Shown one piece after another: positions 56,655 through 64,000 of a stretch of 64,000 nt of DNA. The DNA is from Aeromonas aquatica. Lineage in GTDB: Bacteria > Pseudomonadota > Gammaproteobacteria > Enterobacterales > Aeromonadaceae. Within the stretch, counting starts at the first letter, position 1. The number at the start of each line of letters is the position of its first letter. The DNA lies in assembly GCF_000764655.1 (NCBI RefSeq), contig NZ_JRGL01000088.1:46703-110702 (forward strand), read 5' to 3'. The translations under genes were made by a program, and so were the position numbers. The notes below the pieces were generated by a model. It had not been told where the DNA came from, searched no databases, and saw only the letters and a program-made list of their open reading frames with translations.

Positions 56655-57629
56655 TTATTGGGGCACGGATTTCACGAAGCGATCCGTCACGAACTGGCGG
56701 TAGTCGGTGGCGGCGTTCGCGACCTTGCCCTCGGCCTCGAGGAAGCGGGCGGTGTCGATGATGGTCTGGTTCACCAGGCCGCTCAGCTCTGCGCTCTGGG
56801 CGCGGGCGTCGAGGTAGGTGTTGCCCTTGACCAGGCCGGGCACGTCGGCCTCGGGGACGCCGCTCAGTTTTGACAGCTTGCCGAGGTTATCCGCCTTGGC
56901 CAGCCAGAGCTCCGGGTTGTCGAGGTAGCCACGCTGGGCCGCCAGGGTGCTGCTCACGAAGGCCTGCACCACCTCGGGATGGGCCTTGGCGAAGTCCTTG
57001 CGTACCACCCAGACATCCAGGGTCGGTGCCCCCCATTCACCGACCTGGGCCGAGTCGGTCAACACCTTGCCCTCCTTGGTCAGCTGGTTGAGGGCCGGGG
57101 CCCAGACATAGGCGCCGTCGATGTCGCCGCGCTGCCAGGCGGCGATGATGGCCGGTGGTTGCAGGTTCACTATCTGCAGCTTGGCCGGATCGACGCCCCA
57201 GTGCTTGAGGGCCGCCAGCAGGCTGTAGTGGGTGGTGGAGGTGTAGGGCACGGCGATGCGTTTGCCCACCAGATCCTGGGGGTTGGCGAGTCCTTGCTTC
57301 ACCACCAGCGCCTCGGAGTCGCCGAGCTTGGAGGCGAGCAGGAACACCTCGATGGGCACGTTCTGGCTGGCCGCCACCGCCAGCGGGCTGGAGCCTATGT
57401 TGCCTATCTGTACGTCGCCCGAGGCGAGCGCCCGCACCACGCTGGCGCCGCTGTCAAACTTGCGCCAGTCCACCTTGGCACCGCTCTCCTTGGCGAAGGT
57501 GTTGTCGGCCTGGGCCACCTTGGCGGGTTCCGCCGAGGTTTGGTAGGCGACCGTGACCTCGACCGCCAGGGCCGATTGGGTGACCAGGGCGAGTGCCGCC
57601 AGCCAGAGGGAAGTTCCTTTTCCTTTCAT
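56655..57629 (-). CDS. tauA: taurine ABC transporter substrate-binding protein
   Basis: Periplasmic protein that captures taurine. The 324-aa precursor has a signal peptide (cleavage near SALAVEV) and a two-lobe binding fold with the family segments [38 protein letters not shown] and [12 protein letters not shown]. The start at 57629 has AAGGAA nearby; an ATG five codons upstream is less likely. It is the first gene of tauABCD, expected to be induced by sulfur limitation; no Cbl or CysB gene is nearby. Confidence 0.94.
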   Translation of the reverse strand: MKGKGTSLWLAALALVTQSALAVEVTVAYQTSAEPAKVAQADNTFAKESGAKVDWRKFDSGASVVRALASGDVQIGNIGSSPLAVAASQNVPIEVFLLASKLGDSEALVVKQGLANPQDLVGKRIAVPYTSTTHYSLLAALKHWGVDPAKLQIVNLQPPAIIAAWQRGDIDGAYVWAPALNQLTKEGKVLTDSAQVGEWGAPTLDVWVVRKDFAKAHPEVVQAFVSSTLAAQRGYLDNPELWLAKADNLGKLSKLSGVPEADVPGLVKGNTYLDARAQSAELSGLVNQTIIDTARFLEAEGKVANAATDYRQFVTDRFVKSVPQ

Positions 57630-57962
57630 GATGCGTTCCTTCATTCGGGTGATTGAGGCCTCATCTTTCCCCGAACAGCGCCGGGAAATGAAGGAACGAG
57701 AAGGCAGCTGTCATGAGTTATGGTTCTTAGAAAAAGAACGGTGAATCAATGAGGTAATTCAGATATGCCGGGATGTGAAGAGGTTATTCGCGCACTGGCA
57801 ATCGGCCTCGCTTGCGGGAAAAAAGAAGCGGGAAGGAAGGGGCCGTCTGAAGGGCGGTTGTGCACAGGATAGAGGGGGAGATATGTGAGTCGGTCGTGCG
57901 GCCAGATAAGCGGAGCCCGCCAGTGGGCGGGCTCCGGAGGTGGTGGGAAGCAACCCCCTGGA
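57630..57962. other. tau promoter region and 3' region of the DUF218 gene
   Basis: About 330 bp without a gene. It holds the tauA promoter and, at 57912-57935, a perfect 10-bp GC hairpin (GGAGCCCGCC / GGCGGGCTCC) near the upstream gene's 3' end. The hairpin lies 28 bp beyond that gene's stop and lacks a T-run, so it is a weak terminator candidate. Confidence 0.5.
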
Positions 57963-59069
57963 TCAGCGCTCGATAAGGGGCGCCGAGCGATAACTCCAGA
58001 GGCCGTAGGTGCGCAGGGCATCCCGGTAGATACCGAGCAGCTCCTCGGGGCTCGCCTTGGCCAGGGTCGACAGCGGCTTGTCCGGGTAGCTGACGCTGTC
58101 TATCTGGATCCCGGCGGGGCCGCTCTGCCAGCAGGCTATTTCCAGCAGAGTCTGGCCCCGGCGCACGTGGCTCGCCGAGCTCACCAGGGTGGCGTACTCA
58201 ATCTGGTGGCGGGCGAGGACATAGCCGCTGTAGAGGGCGTTCTCCACCGTGCTGGTGGCGTAGTTCTCCTCGATGATGCGGGATCTGTCTATGCCCTTCT
58301 TCGCCAGCCAGTCCGCCATCAGCTTGCCCTCGGTCTGGCGGTTCTGGGGCACGCCGCCGGTGAGGATGATGAGGGCCGCCGGGTTGGCCTGGGCCAGGGC
58401 CCGGGTGGTCTCGAGCCGGCCCAGCAGGATGTCGTGCATGCTGCCGTCGGGGTTGAGGGCATAGCCCAGGGTGACGATGGCGCGGCGGCCCTTCTTCTCG
58501 CCCCGTCCCTGCTGCTCCTTGAGCGGGGTGGCGTTAACCCTGTCCACGGTGTCGAAGAGGCGCTGCAAGTCGGCGGCGCGACCGGCATTGAGCTCGCCGA
58601 CCCGCTTGACGTAGCCATCGGATTTGGCCTGATCGCCCTTGAAGCGCTGCCAGGTGGCGAGATAGGTGTTGAGATCCAGATCGTCCGGCGCGGCAGTGAG
58701 CGCCTGCTCGAACAGGGCGATGGCTCTGTCCACGTTGCCGTTGTAGATCTGGGCATTAGCTGCCGAGATCAGCAAGTCGGTGCGGTAGGGCTCGAGTTGA
58801 TAGGCCTGCAGCAGCAGCTCGGTGACCCGCTCCATGTTGCTCGGCATCTTGGCGGTGAAGCCGGCGTCCGAGACCCGGGCCGGCGACTTGAAGACGTGCA
58901 AGGCATCCGCCAGCAGCTGATCCACCACCTGGCGCTTGCTGATGTACTGATCGTAATTCTGCTCCTTTTGCAGGGAGCGCACCGGGGTGGCCCAGGCGAC
59001 GGAGGGGAAAAACGCCGGCAGTGCCAACAGGCTGGCCAGGGTCAGGGCAATCGCGGTTCTTTTCATCAT
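57963..59069 (-). CDS. ElyC/SanA/YdcF (DUF218) family protein with TPR-like N-terminal half
   Basis: 368-aa exported protein. A signal peptide (about 1-27, ending AWA) is followed by a helical tetratricopeptide-like region (about 60-150, NAQIYNGNVDRAIALFEQAL) and a DUF218 domain (about 180-340). The domain has AIVTLGYALNPDG, ILTGGVPQNRQTEG and the conserved SSASHVRRG loop. DUF218 proteins such as SanA and ElyC affect envelope integrity; the specific role here is unknown. The two adjacent ATGs (59069, 59066) give the signal sequence; the longer frame upstream is not used. Confidence 0.85.
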   Translation of the reverse strand: MMKRTAIALTLASLLALPAFFPSVAWATPVRSLQKEQNYDQYISKRQVVDQLLADALHVFKSPARVSDAGFTAKMPSNMERVTELLLQAYQLEPYRTDLLISAANAQIYNGNVDRAIALFEQALTAAPDDLDLNTYLATWQRFKGDQAKSDGYVKRVGELNAGRAADLQRLFDTVDRVNATPLKEQQGRGEKKGRRAIVTLGYALNPDGSMHDILLGRLETTRALAQANPAALIILTGGVPQNRQTEGKLMADWLAKKGIDRSRIIEENYATSTVENALYSGYVLARHQIEYATLVSSASHVRRGQTLLEIACWQSGPAGIQIDSVSYPDKPLSTLAKASPEELLGIYRDALRTYGLWSYRSAPLIER

Positions 59070-59212
59070 GGAGTTCCATCGAGGGTTGAGGGCGCCATGC
59101 CATTGCATTACCCCTAGGGGCTTTTTCAATAAAAACATGAACTTGGTTATGTGTGATTGTACGCCCTTTGGCAGCAAAAAACGTGAACCGCTTCGGTTAT
59201 CCCGGTAACCCC

Positions 59213-60106
59213 CTAGCGCAGACCCAGACGCTCGTGGAGAAACCCCAGCCAGGCCTCCACCTTGGCGGGCAGGTGGCGGCGCTTCGGATAGAGGCACCAG
59301 ATGCCGTGCTCGGGCAGGGCGTGGTCTGGCAGCAGGGGCACCAGCCGACCGGTGGCGAGATCCCGCTCCACGATAAAGTCCGGCATGTTGCCTATGCCGA
59401 GCCCCGCCAGCAGCGCCGTGTGGATGGCATCGCTGTTGTTGACCTCGAAATTGCCGCGCGGGGTGATGGCCACCTCCCCCTCGGGGCCTTGCAGCCGCCA
59501 CTGGGTGCCGCCGCGAAACAGGGAGTAGAAGAGGCAGTTGTGGTGCTCGAGATCCGCCGGGGTACGGGGCGTGCCGGCCCGCGCCAGGTAGGCGGGGGCG
59601 GCGCACAATGTGCTGTGACAGGGGGCAAGGCGGCGGGCGACCAGGCTCGAATCTTCCAGCTCGCCGATGCGCACCGCCACATCGAACCCCTCGGCCACCA
59701 GATCCTGCCGGGCGTCGCTCATCTCCAGCTGCAGTTGCAACTCGGGGTAGAGGGCGAGAAATTCGGGGATAAGGGGAGCTATGTGGCGCCGACCATAGAC
59801 CATGGGCACCGTCACCCGCAGCAGGCCGCGGGGCGCCGATTGCAGGGCGCCGATGGCATCTTCCCCTTCGCTTGCCAGGCGCACCGCATGGCGCACCGCC
59901 TCGAAGTAGCGCTCCCCCGCCTCGGTCAGGGCGAGGGAGCGGGTGGTGCGGTAGATAAGCTGGCAACCGAGCTGCTGCTCAAGCTGGCTCACCTTCTTGC
60001 TCAGCACCGACTTGCTGAGGCCGAGCTGACGGGCGGCGCCGGAGAAAGTGCCCGCCTCCACCACGGCGACGAAGGCGGGGAGCAGGGCGAAGGCATCCTG
60101 GTTCAT
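59213..60106 (-). CDS. LysR family transcriptional regulator
   Basis: 297-aa regulator with an N-terminal helix-turn-helix (FVAVVEAGTFSGAARQLGLS, KSVLSKKVSQLEQQLG) and a LysR substrate-binding domain. It is divergent from two small YdcZ-type membrane genes, with 100 bp between starts, so it probably controls them. The start at 60106 gives the conventional N-terminus; the frame is open 11 codons upstream. The ligand is unknown. Confidence 0.88.
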   Translation of the reverse strand: MNQDAFALLPAFVAVVEAGTFSGAARQLGLSKSVLSKKVSQLEQQLGCQLIYRTTRSLALTEAGERYFEAVRHAVRLASEGEDAIGALQSAPRGLLRVTVPMVYGRRHIAPLIPEFLALYPELQLQLEMSDARQDLVAEGFDVAVRIGELEDSSLVARRLAPCHSTLCAAPAYLARAGTPRTPADLEHHNCLFYSLFRGGTQWRLQGPEGEVAITPRGNFEVNNSDAIHTALLAGLGIGNMPDFIVERDLATGRLVPLLPDHALPEHGIWCLYPKRRHLPAKVEAWLGFLHERLGLR

Positions 60107-60206
60107 TTTGTTCTCAATTTGGAAACAATGTTGTTCCAATAGGGTAGATTATCCTCATATCGAAAACAATTTACCCTGCTCCTCTGTTCAACCAAGGAGT
60201 GACCCC

Positions 60207-60695
60207 ATGATCCCCCCTCTTATCGACCGCCGCCCCGGACGCCTCGCCTTCGGCCAGACACTTGGCCAGACCATAGGTGCTCTGGCCGCCTTCGCCGCCG
60301 GCCTGCTGCTGGCGCTGATGATCGCCCAGAACGGCGCCCTGGCCCGCGCCACCGACCCCTGGCTCGGGAGCTGGCTGGCCCACGGGGTCGGCAGCCTGAT
60401 GGCCGCGCTCCTGTGGTGTCTCGCCCCCCGATCTCCGACGCCGGAGGCCGCCCCGCCCTGGGCCTGGCTCGGCGGCCTGCCGGGGGCGCTCACCGTGGTG
60501 CTGGCGGCCCTCTGTCTCAACTCCCCCCTCGGCATGGCGGGCACCCTGGCCCTGCTGCTGCTCGGCCAGCTGCTGTTTGGCGCCCTGTGCGACGCCAGAG
60601 GCTGGTTCGGGCTGGCCCGCCGCCGACCCTCGGGGAAGGACGCGCTCGCCGCTCTGCTGGTGCTGGCCGGCGCCCTCTGCATCGTGCTGCATTAG
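60207..60695 (+). CDS. DMT superfamily YdcZ-like membrane protein 1
   Basis: 162-aa inner-membrane protein of the DUF606/YdcZ family, a half-size drug/metabolite transporter with about five helices (GQTIGALAAFAAGLLLALMI and following). An AAGGAG site precedes the start. The next gene encodes a second half-size member, so the two likely assemble as a heterodimer. No substrate is known. Control by the divergent LysR regulator is inferred. Confidence 0.83.
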   Translation: MIPPLIDRRPGRLAFGQTLGQTIGALAAFAAGLLLALMIAQNGALARATDPWLGSWLAHGVGSLMAALLWCLAPRSPTPEAAPPWAWLGGLPGALTVVLAALCLNSPLGMAGTLALLLLGQLLFGALCDARGWFGLARRRPSGKDALAALLVLAGALCIVLH

Positions 60696-60705
60696 GAGAT
60701 ACACC

Positions 60706-61140
60706 ATGACCATATTGATCCTGCTGGGACTGCTCAACGGCGTGGCGGTGAGCCTGTCGCGCACCCTCAATGGCCGCCTCGCCAGCGCCCGGGGCGCCAT
60801 GACGGCCTCCCTTGCCAACCACCTGCTCGGCTTTGGGCTGCTCGGCGCCCTGCTCATCCTCAAGGGGGCGCCCTGGGAGCGGCTCGCCGGGCTCGATCCC
60901 TGGCTGCTGCTCGGCGGCGTGCTGGGGGCGCTGTTCGTCGCCATCAGCAGCTGGGCCATCGGTCGGGTCGGTGCCCTGGCCTGTGCCCTGCTGATCGTCG
61001 CGGGCCAGCTGGCGGGGGGAGCACTGCTCGATGCCCTGGCCGGACGGCTGGCGGCGAGCGATCTGCTCGGCATTCTGCTGGTGCTGGCGGGCGCCGCGCT
61101 GCAACGCTGGCTGGCCGGCAAGCCGCGCCCTTCAACATGA
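60706..61140 (+). CDS. DMT superfamily YdcZ-like membrane protein 2
   Basis: 144-aa partner of the preceding gene, again a DUF606/YdcZ half-transporter with about five helices (ILLGLLNGVAVSLSRTLNGRL at the start; GRVGALACALLIVAGQLAGG later). It starts 10 bp after the first gene, with TTAGGAG upstream. The paired arrangement resembles small multidrug-type heterodimers of opposite topology, but this is inference. Confidence 0.83.
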   Translation: MTILILLGLLNGVAVSLSRTLNGRLASARGAMTASLANHLLGFGLLGALLILKGAPWERLAGLDPWLLLGGVLGALFVAISSWAIGRVGALACALLIVAGQLAGGALLDALAGRLAASDLLGILLVLAGAALQRWLAGKPRPST

Positions 61141-61299
61141 GGGGAGCTGGCGTGGCGACATCTGGGAGGCCTACGCGCCGCCCTTGCCTTGGCAAGGACC
61201 AACCAGATCACGCCCTGGCGGAAGGGAAAAGGCGAAAGGAAGAGAAATGAAGGGAAAGAAAGAGAGGCCGCCTGTGGGCCAGGGCCAGCCCCAAAACGC

Positions 61300-61326
61300 A
61301 GAACACCGGCGCTAGGCCGGTGTTCT
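61300..61326 (-). terminator. hairpin after the DUF3297 gene
   Basis: A 10-bp stem (AGAACACCGG / CCGGTGTTCT) with a 7-nt loop lies 36 bp beyond the stop at 61363. It is followed on the minus strand by GCGTTTTGG, a modest T-run. Confidence 0.65.
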
Positions 61327-61362
61327 GGAATAACAGGGTCGGGGCGTCGCAGTCTGGGCGAC

Positions 61363-61605
61363 TTAGGCGTAGAAGGCCTCGACGGTGCCCTTGACGGTGA
61401 TCAGCATGGGGTTGCCGTAGCGATCCTTTGCCTTGGGGGAGGGGATCTTCACCCAGCCTTCGCTGATGCAGTACTCCTCGACATTGGTGCGCTCCTTGCC
61501 GTTGAGGCGAATGCCGATCTCGTGCTCGAAGCAGGCTGCCACATGGTGCGGGCTGCGCGGGTTGGCCGCCAGACGGTCGGGCAGTGCAGGTTTGTTGTCG
61601 CTCAT
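61363..61605 (-). CDS. DUF3297 family protein
   Basis: 80-aa cytoplasmic protein of a conserved proteobacterial family without known function. Typical features are MSDNKPALPDRLAANPRSPH at the N-terminus, EIGIRLNGKERTNVEEYC in the middle and the KDRYGNPMLITVKGTVEAF end. It appears monocistronic. Confidence 0.85.
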   Translation of the reverse strand: MSDNKPALPDRLAANPRSPHHVAACFEHEIGIRLNGKERTNVEEYCISEGWVKIPSPKAKDRYGNPMLITVKGTVEAFYA

Positions 61606-61703
61606 TTTATAGACCTGAGTGTGATAAAAAGTGGGTCATTGTAGGCAATGCCCGCCACGGGCTCAAGGCTGGGTTGCGTCCCATGCGGGTGGACAAGGTC
61701 TGG

Positions 61704-63020
61704 CTACAGTTGCAGCTCGGGCAACAGCGTCGCCTGCTCCTGAAAATGGTGGCAACGGCGCTTAACGTCGTCTCGGTAGCCTGCCAGATAAGCCAGCTCG
61801 GCGGTATGGTCTGTCTCAACCAGGGCGATGGCGGTATCAAGATGATGCAGTATGTCGCTGGCTATCTTGTGCAGGGTTTGCTGCAACAGGCGTTTGGGCA
61901 AATCACATGCTTCGGCCATCTCCAGCAACTGCCATGCGTTGACCGCCTCGGGAGCAAACTCGTTGCCGATGGCCATGGCCAGATGCTGGTTGAACTCGGG
62001 GTAAAGCCCCACATTGACCAGATCGTACCAGGGGGTGGGCGTCAGCCCTGCCCGCGAGACGAAGAAGCTGTAGTTCTTGCCGTGGGCATCATGATTGTTG
62101 ACGCAGAGGTTGAAGAGCAGCCATTGCAGCATGTCCAGTCTGGCCTGCGCCGGATTGACACAGAGGGCGCTGAGACTGAACAGCCGTGGCAGGCTCACCC
62201 CTTCCCGAATATGGGCCACGTCCCGCCCGTCACCGAAGTTGCGTTCATATTTTCGGGCGACGGGAAACCCCAGCCCCTGACAGGCATCGATCATGTGACG
62301 ACGGCGCACCCTCAAGCCACCCTCGTCAAGGCGCCGATCGAAGCGTTCTACCAGCAAGCTTCGGTGGGACTTATCGCCTTGACCTACCCTGTGCAGTTCG
62401 ACCTGTGCCACCTGCATGCCCAGCAGTGCGGCCAGCCGCATGGTCACAAACTCATTGATCACCAGATGAGGGTGATGCTCGAACTTGAGGAGGTGGGTGG
62501 AACAGAGCTCGCCCTCGCCAAATCCCAGCGTCCCCTCGAGTCGCAGCAGGTTGAGCTTGGCCTGCACGCCAGCAACCGAGAGGCGGGGGCGACCATCCCA
62601 GACTTCCAGCGGCCAGATCTCGGGCTGATCGAGGCGCAGCAACAGCTCTTCCGGGGTGATGGGGCGAAAATGGGTGGGGACGTCGGGCTCTGCGGGCAGG
62701 GTAAAGGTGACCGCCCCGGAGACATCGCGACCGATGCCGTGGATCAGGGCAAAGAGATTGCTGCGCGAAACGGAGAGCGCCTCAATCAGGTGCTCCAGCC
62801 CGTGATTTTCTGGTAGCAAATTGCCCAGATATGCCCGGACTTGGGCGCTGCTGGCCGAGCCATCCAGCGCCAGCGGGGGAGAGAGCGGGAATCCGCGCGC
62901 CTGCCACGCAGGTGTATAGCCGAGCTGAAACGCATCCCGGCTGGAGTCATATTCGAGATGGCCGATCAGCTGGTTACCCAGCCGAAGTTCCAGCCGATGG
63001 TGCTCAGAACCACTCATCAT
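61704..63020 (-). CDS. hipA: HipA family serine/threonine kinase toxin
   Basis: Toxin kinase of the HipBA type; E. coli HipA phosphorylates GltX and stalls growth. The 438-aa product (E. coli 440) has the N-terminal HipA domain (GNLLPENHGLEHLI), the ATP-binding region (SVAGVQAKLNLL), the catalytic loop NNHDAHGKNYSFF and the metal-binding WYDLVN. These catalytic elements are intact, so it should be active. The frame opens at a GTG one codon earlier; the ATG at 63020 lies inside the end of hipB (17-bp overlap), giving translational coupling. Its partner antitoxin is directly upstream. Confidence 0.93.
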   Translation of the reverse strand: MMSGSEHHRLELRLGNQLIGHLEYDSSRDAFQLGYTPAWQARGFPLSPPLALDGSASSAQVRAYLGNLLPENHGLEHLIEALSVSRSNLFALIHGIGRDVSGAVTFTLPAEPDVPTHFRPITPEELLLRLDQPEIWPLEVWDGRPRLSVAGVQAKLNLLRLEGTLGFGEGELCSTHLLKFEHHPHLVINEFVTMRLAALLGMQVAQVELHRVGQGDKSHRSLLVERFDRRLDEGGLRVRRRHMIDACQGLGFPVARKYERNFGDGRDVAHIREGVSLPRLFSLSALCVNPAQARLDMLQWLLFNLCVNNHDAHGKNYSFFVSRAGLTPTPWYDLVNVGLYPEFNQHLAMAIGNEFAPEAVNAWQLLEMAEACDLPKRLLQQTLHKIASDILHHLDTAIALVETDHTAELAYLAGYRDDVKRRCHHFQEQATLLPELQL

Positions 63021-63300
63021 CACCGACCTCTGGTTGGCTGTTGCCGCTCGCTACCTGTGAGCCCGTTTCTTGCACCAGTTGCAACCTCAGCCCCAGCGCC
63101 TTCATCACCTGCAACAGGGTCGAGAGGTAGACATCCCCCCCTTTTTCAATCTTGATCAGGGTCTTCTTGGAGATGCCGCACAGTGAGGCCGTCACCTCCT
63201 GGGTCATCTTGGCTGCCTTGCGTCTCTCGCGGATCGCCAGCCCCAGCGAGGCGGGATCCAGTTCTTTTGGGCCGGTTTGCAACGATGCGTCTGCCATCAT
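63004..63300 (-). CDS. hipB: HipB family antitoxin / repressor
   Basis: 98-aa antitoxin with a Cro/C1-type helix-turn-helix (about 18-75: LGLAIRERRKAAKMTQEVTA, GISKKTLIKIEKGGDVYLST) that should neutralise HipA and repress the operon. The C-terminal tail (about 80-98) ends in Trp-Phe; E. coli HipB likewise ends in Trp, which tunes its degradation. The start is at 63300 or 63297, with no clear ribosome site. Three matched operators lie immediately upstream. Confidence 0.9.
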   Translation of the reverse strand: MMADASLQTGPKELDPASLGLAIRERRKAAKMTQEVTASLCGISKKTLIKIEKGGDVYLSTLLQVMKALGLRLQLVQETGSQVASGNSQPEVGDDEWF

Positions 63301-63310
63301 GATCACGAAA

Positions 63311-63332
63311 AAAGTGTAGGTTGTTACACCTT
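63311..63332 (-). promoter_or_regulatory. hip operator 1
   Basis: AAAGTG, 10 nt, CACCTT: an imperfect inverted repeat 11 bp upstream of the hipB start, sharing half-sites with two further copies. GTGTAGGTTGTTACAC lies at its centre. Confidence 0.75.
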
Positions 63333-63360
63333 AACTCATGGTAAGAGCAAACAGCAATCA

Positions 63361-63382
63361 AAAGTGTACGATGATGCACTTT
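63361..63382 (-). promoter_or_regulatory. hip operator 2
   Basis: AAAGTG, 10 nt, CACTTT: a perfect hexamer inverted repeat exactly 50 bp from operator 1. Confidence 0.75.
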
Positions 63383-63410
63383 TTATGGTCCTGGTGCTGG
63401 TTGCGAGATA

Positions 63411-63432
63411 AAAGTGTAGAGAGGTTCACTTT
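63411..63432 (-). promoter_or_regulatory. hip operator 3
   Basis: AAAGTG, 10 nt, CACTTT: a perfect hexamer inverted repeat exactly 50 bp from operator 2. It is the copy most distant from hipB. Confidence 0.7.
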
Positions 63433-63577
63433 TTAAGGCGGAAAAGTTGGTGAGGGATGGTCTGGGGGATGGCCGAGGGGCAGGGAGGGGCTCGCTTGCA
63501 GAGCCGCAGTGCACTTCACGTTTACTTCACCGAGTGGGGGTAGGGTAGGAAACAGTTTTCATTTGGAGCTTCACCCT

Positions 63578-64000
63578 ATGTCCACCATAGTCACCCACGC
63601 CGCCGTGCCCCTCTGCCTTGGGCTCGGGCTTGGTAGCCGGATTATTCCGCCGCGTCTGCTGCTGGCAGGGGTTGCCATCGCCATGCTGCCCGATGCCGAT
63701 GTGCTCGCCTTCAAGCTGGGGGTCGCCTACGGCCATGTCTTTGGCCACCGCGGCTTTACCCACTCACTGCTGTTTGCCTTTGCCCTGCCCACTCTGGCCA
63801 TGCTGTTTCACCGCCAATTTAGGGCCAGCGCTGCCACCGTCTGGTCGTTTCTGCTGGTCTCTCTGCTCTCCCACAGCTTGCTCGATTCCCACACCACCGG
63901 CGGCAAAGGGGTTGGCTGGCTCTGGCCGTGGCTGGACGAGCGTTTCTTTGCCTCCTGGCAAGTGATCCGGGTCGCCCCCTTCGGTCATCCTCCCATATTC
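63578..64000 (+). CDS. inner-membrane metal-dependent hydrolase (YdjM/DUF457 family), N-terminal part
   Basis: Membrane-embedded predicted hydrolase of the family that includes the LexA-regulated YdjM. The 141 codons present contain several helices and the conserved metal-binding motifs LPDADVLAF, GHRGFTHSL and SHSLLDSHTTGG. The gene continues beyond the right edge. It is divergent from hipB, with about 270 bp between starts. No LexA box was recognised upstream, so SOS control is not supported here. Confidence 0.88.
   Translation, partial: MSTIVTHAAVPLCLGLGLGSRIIPPRLLLAGVAIAMLPDADVLAFKLGVAYGHVFGHRGFTHSLLFAFALPTLAMLFHRQFRASAATVWSFLLVSLLSHSLLDSHTTGGKGVGWLWPWLDERFFASWQVIRVAPFGHPPIF

Noticed and set aside
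59108..59128. CCCCTAGGGG followed by CTTTTT on the plus strand as a terminator
   Set aside because: The stem is only 5 bp with no loop, and no plus-strand gene ends upstream.
57963..59966. 667-codon frame extending the DUF218 protein upstream
   Set aside because: The extension is antisense to the LysR gene and low-complexity. A clear signal peptide starts at 59069.

Overview
The window is a GC-rich gammaproteobacterial chromosome segment, most likely Aeromonas. This is inferred from the gene content (azurin, cyoABCDE-yajR, grpE divergent from nadK-recN, a taurine operon, a PanP-type decarboxylase, a Fur-controlled siderophore locus) and the uniform high-GC coding style. No rRNA, tRNA, CRISPR array, prophage or transposase gene was seen. 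The only mobile-looking DNA is a 268-bp element with inverted ends at 16063-16330.

Layout. 1-2811: D-serine locus (partial dsdA, dsdX, divergent dsdC). 3219-3626: hns. 4105-6330: two Fur-box genes, a DAHP synthase and a siderophore-interacting flavoprotein. 6414-11070: macA-macB-outer-membrane-factor operon. 11309-15870: universal stress protein, family II pyrophosphatase, recN (two LexA boxes) and nadK. 16024-20454: heat-shock genes grpE, dnaK and dnaJ with two clear sigma-32 promoters. 20498-23189: mgtC plus a possible stand-alone regulatory-domain gene, and a pair of YeeE/YedE sulfur transporters behind a symmetric operator. 23289-26177: lplA and panP.

26247-32158 is a copper/silver efflux operon (144-aa membrane protein, cusB with a fused CusF-like domain, cusA, cusF) under a CueR-type promoter. 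32256-36593 is a second RND pump with its adaptor. 36878-46647 is mixed housekeeping: xthA, a pentapeptide-repeat ion channel, a response regulator with a helical-repeat tail, apbE, azurin, a HutD-like protein, a nucleoside hydrolase, a LysR regulator and an AhpD-like protein. 47204-53687 is the cytochrome bo3 operon with yajR. 54199-57629 is tauABCD. 57963-61140 holds a DUF218 protein and a LysR regulator divergent from two YdcZ half-transporters. 61363-63432 holds a DUF3297 protein and a hipBA toxin-antitoxin pair with three evenly spaced operators. A YdjM-like membrane hydrolase runs off the right edge.

The most unusual observations are these. (1) The inverted-repeat element lies between the grpE sigma-32 promoter and its start codon, giving grpE a long structured leader. 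(2) In two unrelated operons (cusBA and cyoCD), a 25-26 codon mini-ORF resembling the N-terminus of the next gene precedes that gene and stops in an ATGA overlap with its start. (3) Three hipBA operators sit exactly 50 bp apart. (4) A Fur-box DAHP synthase lacks two residues tied to phenylalanine feedback in AroG. (5) The copper operon carries two different CusF-like domains.
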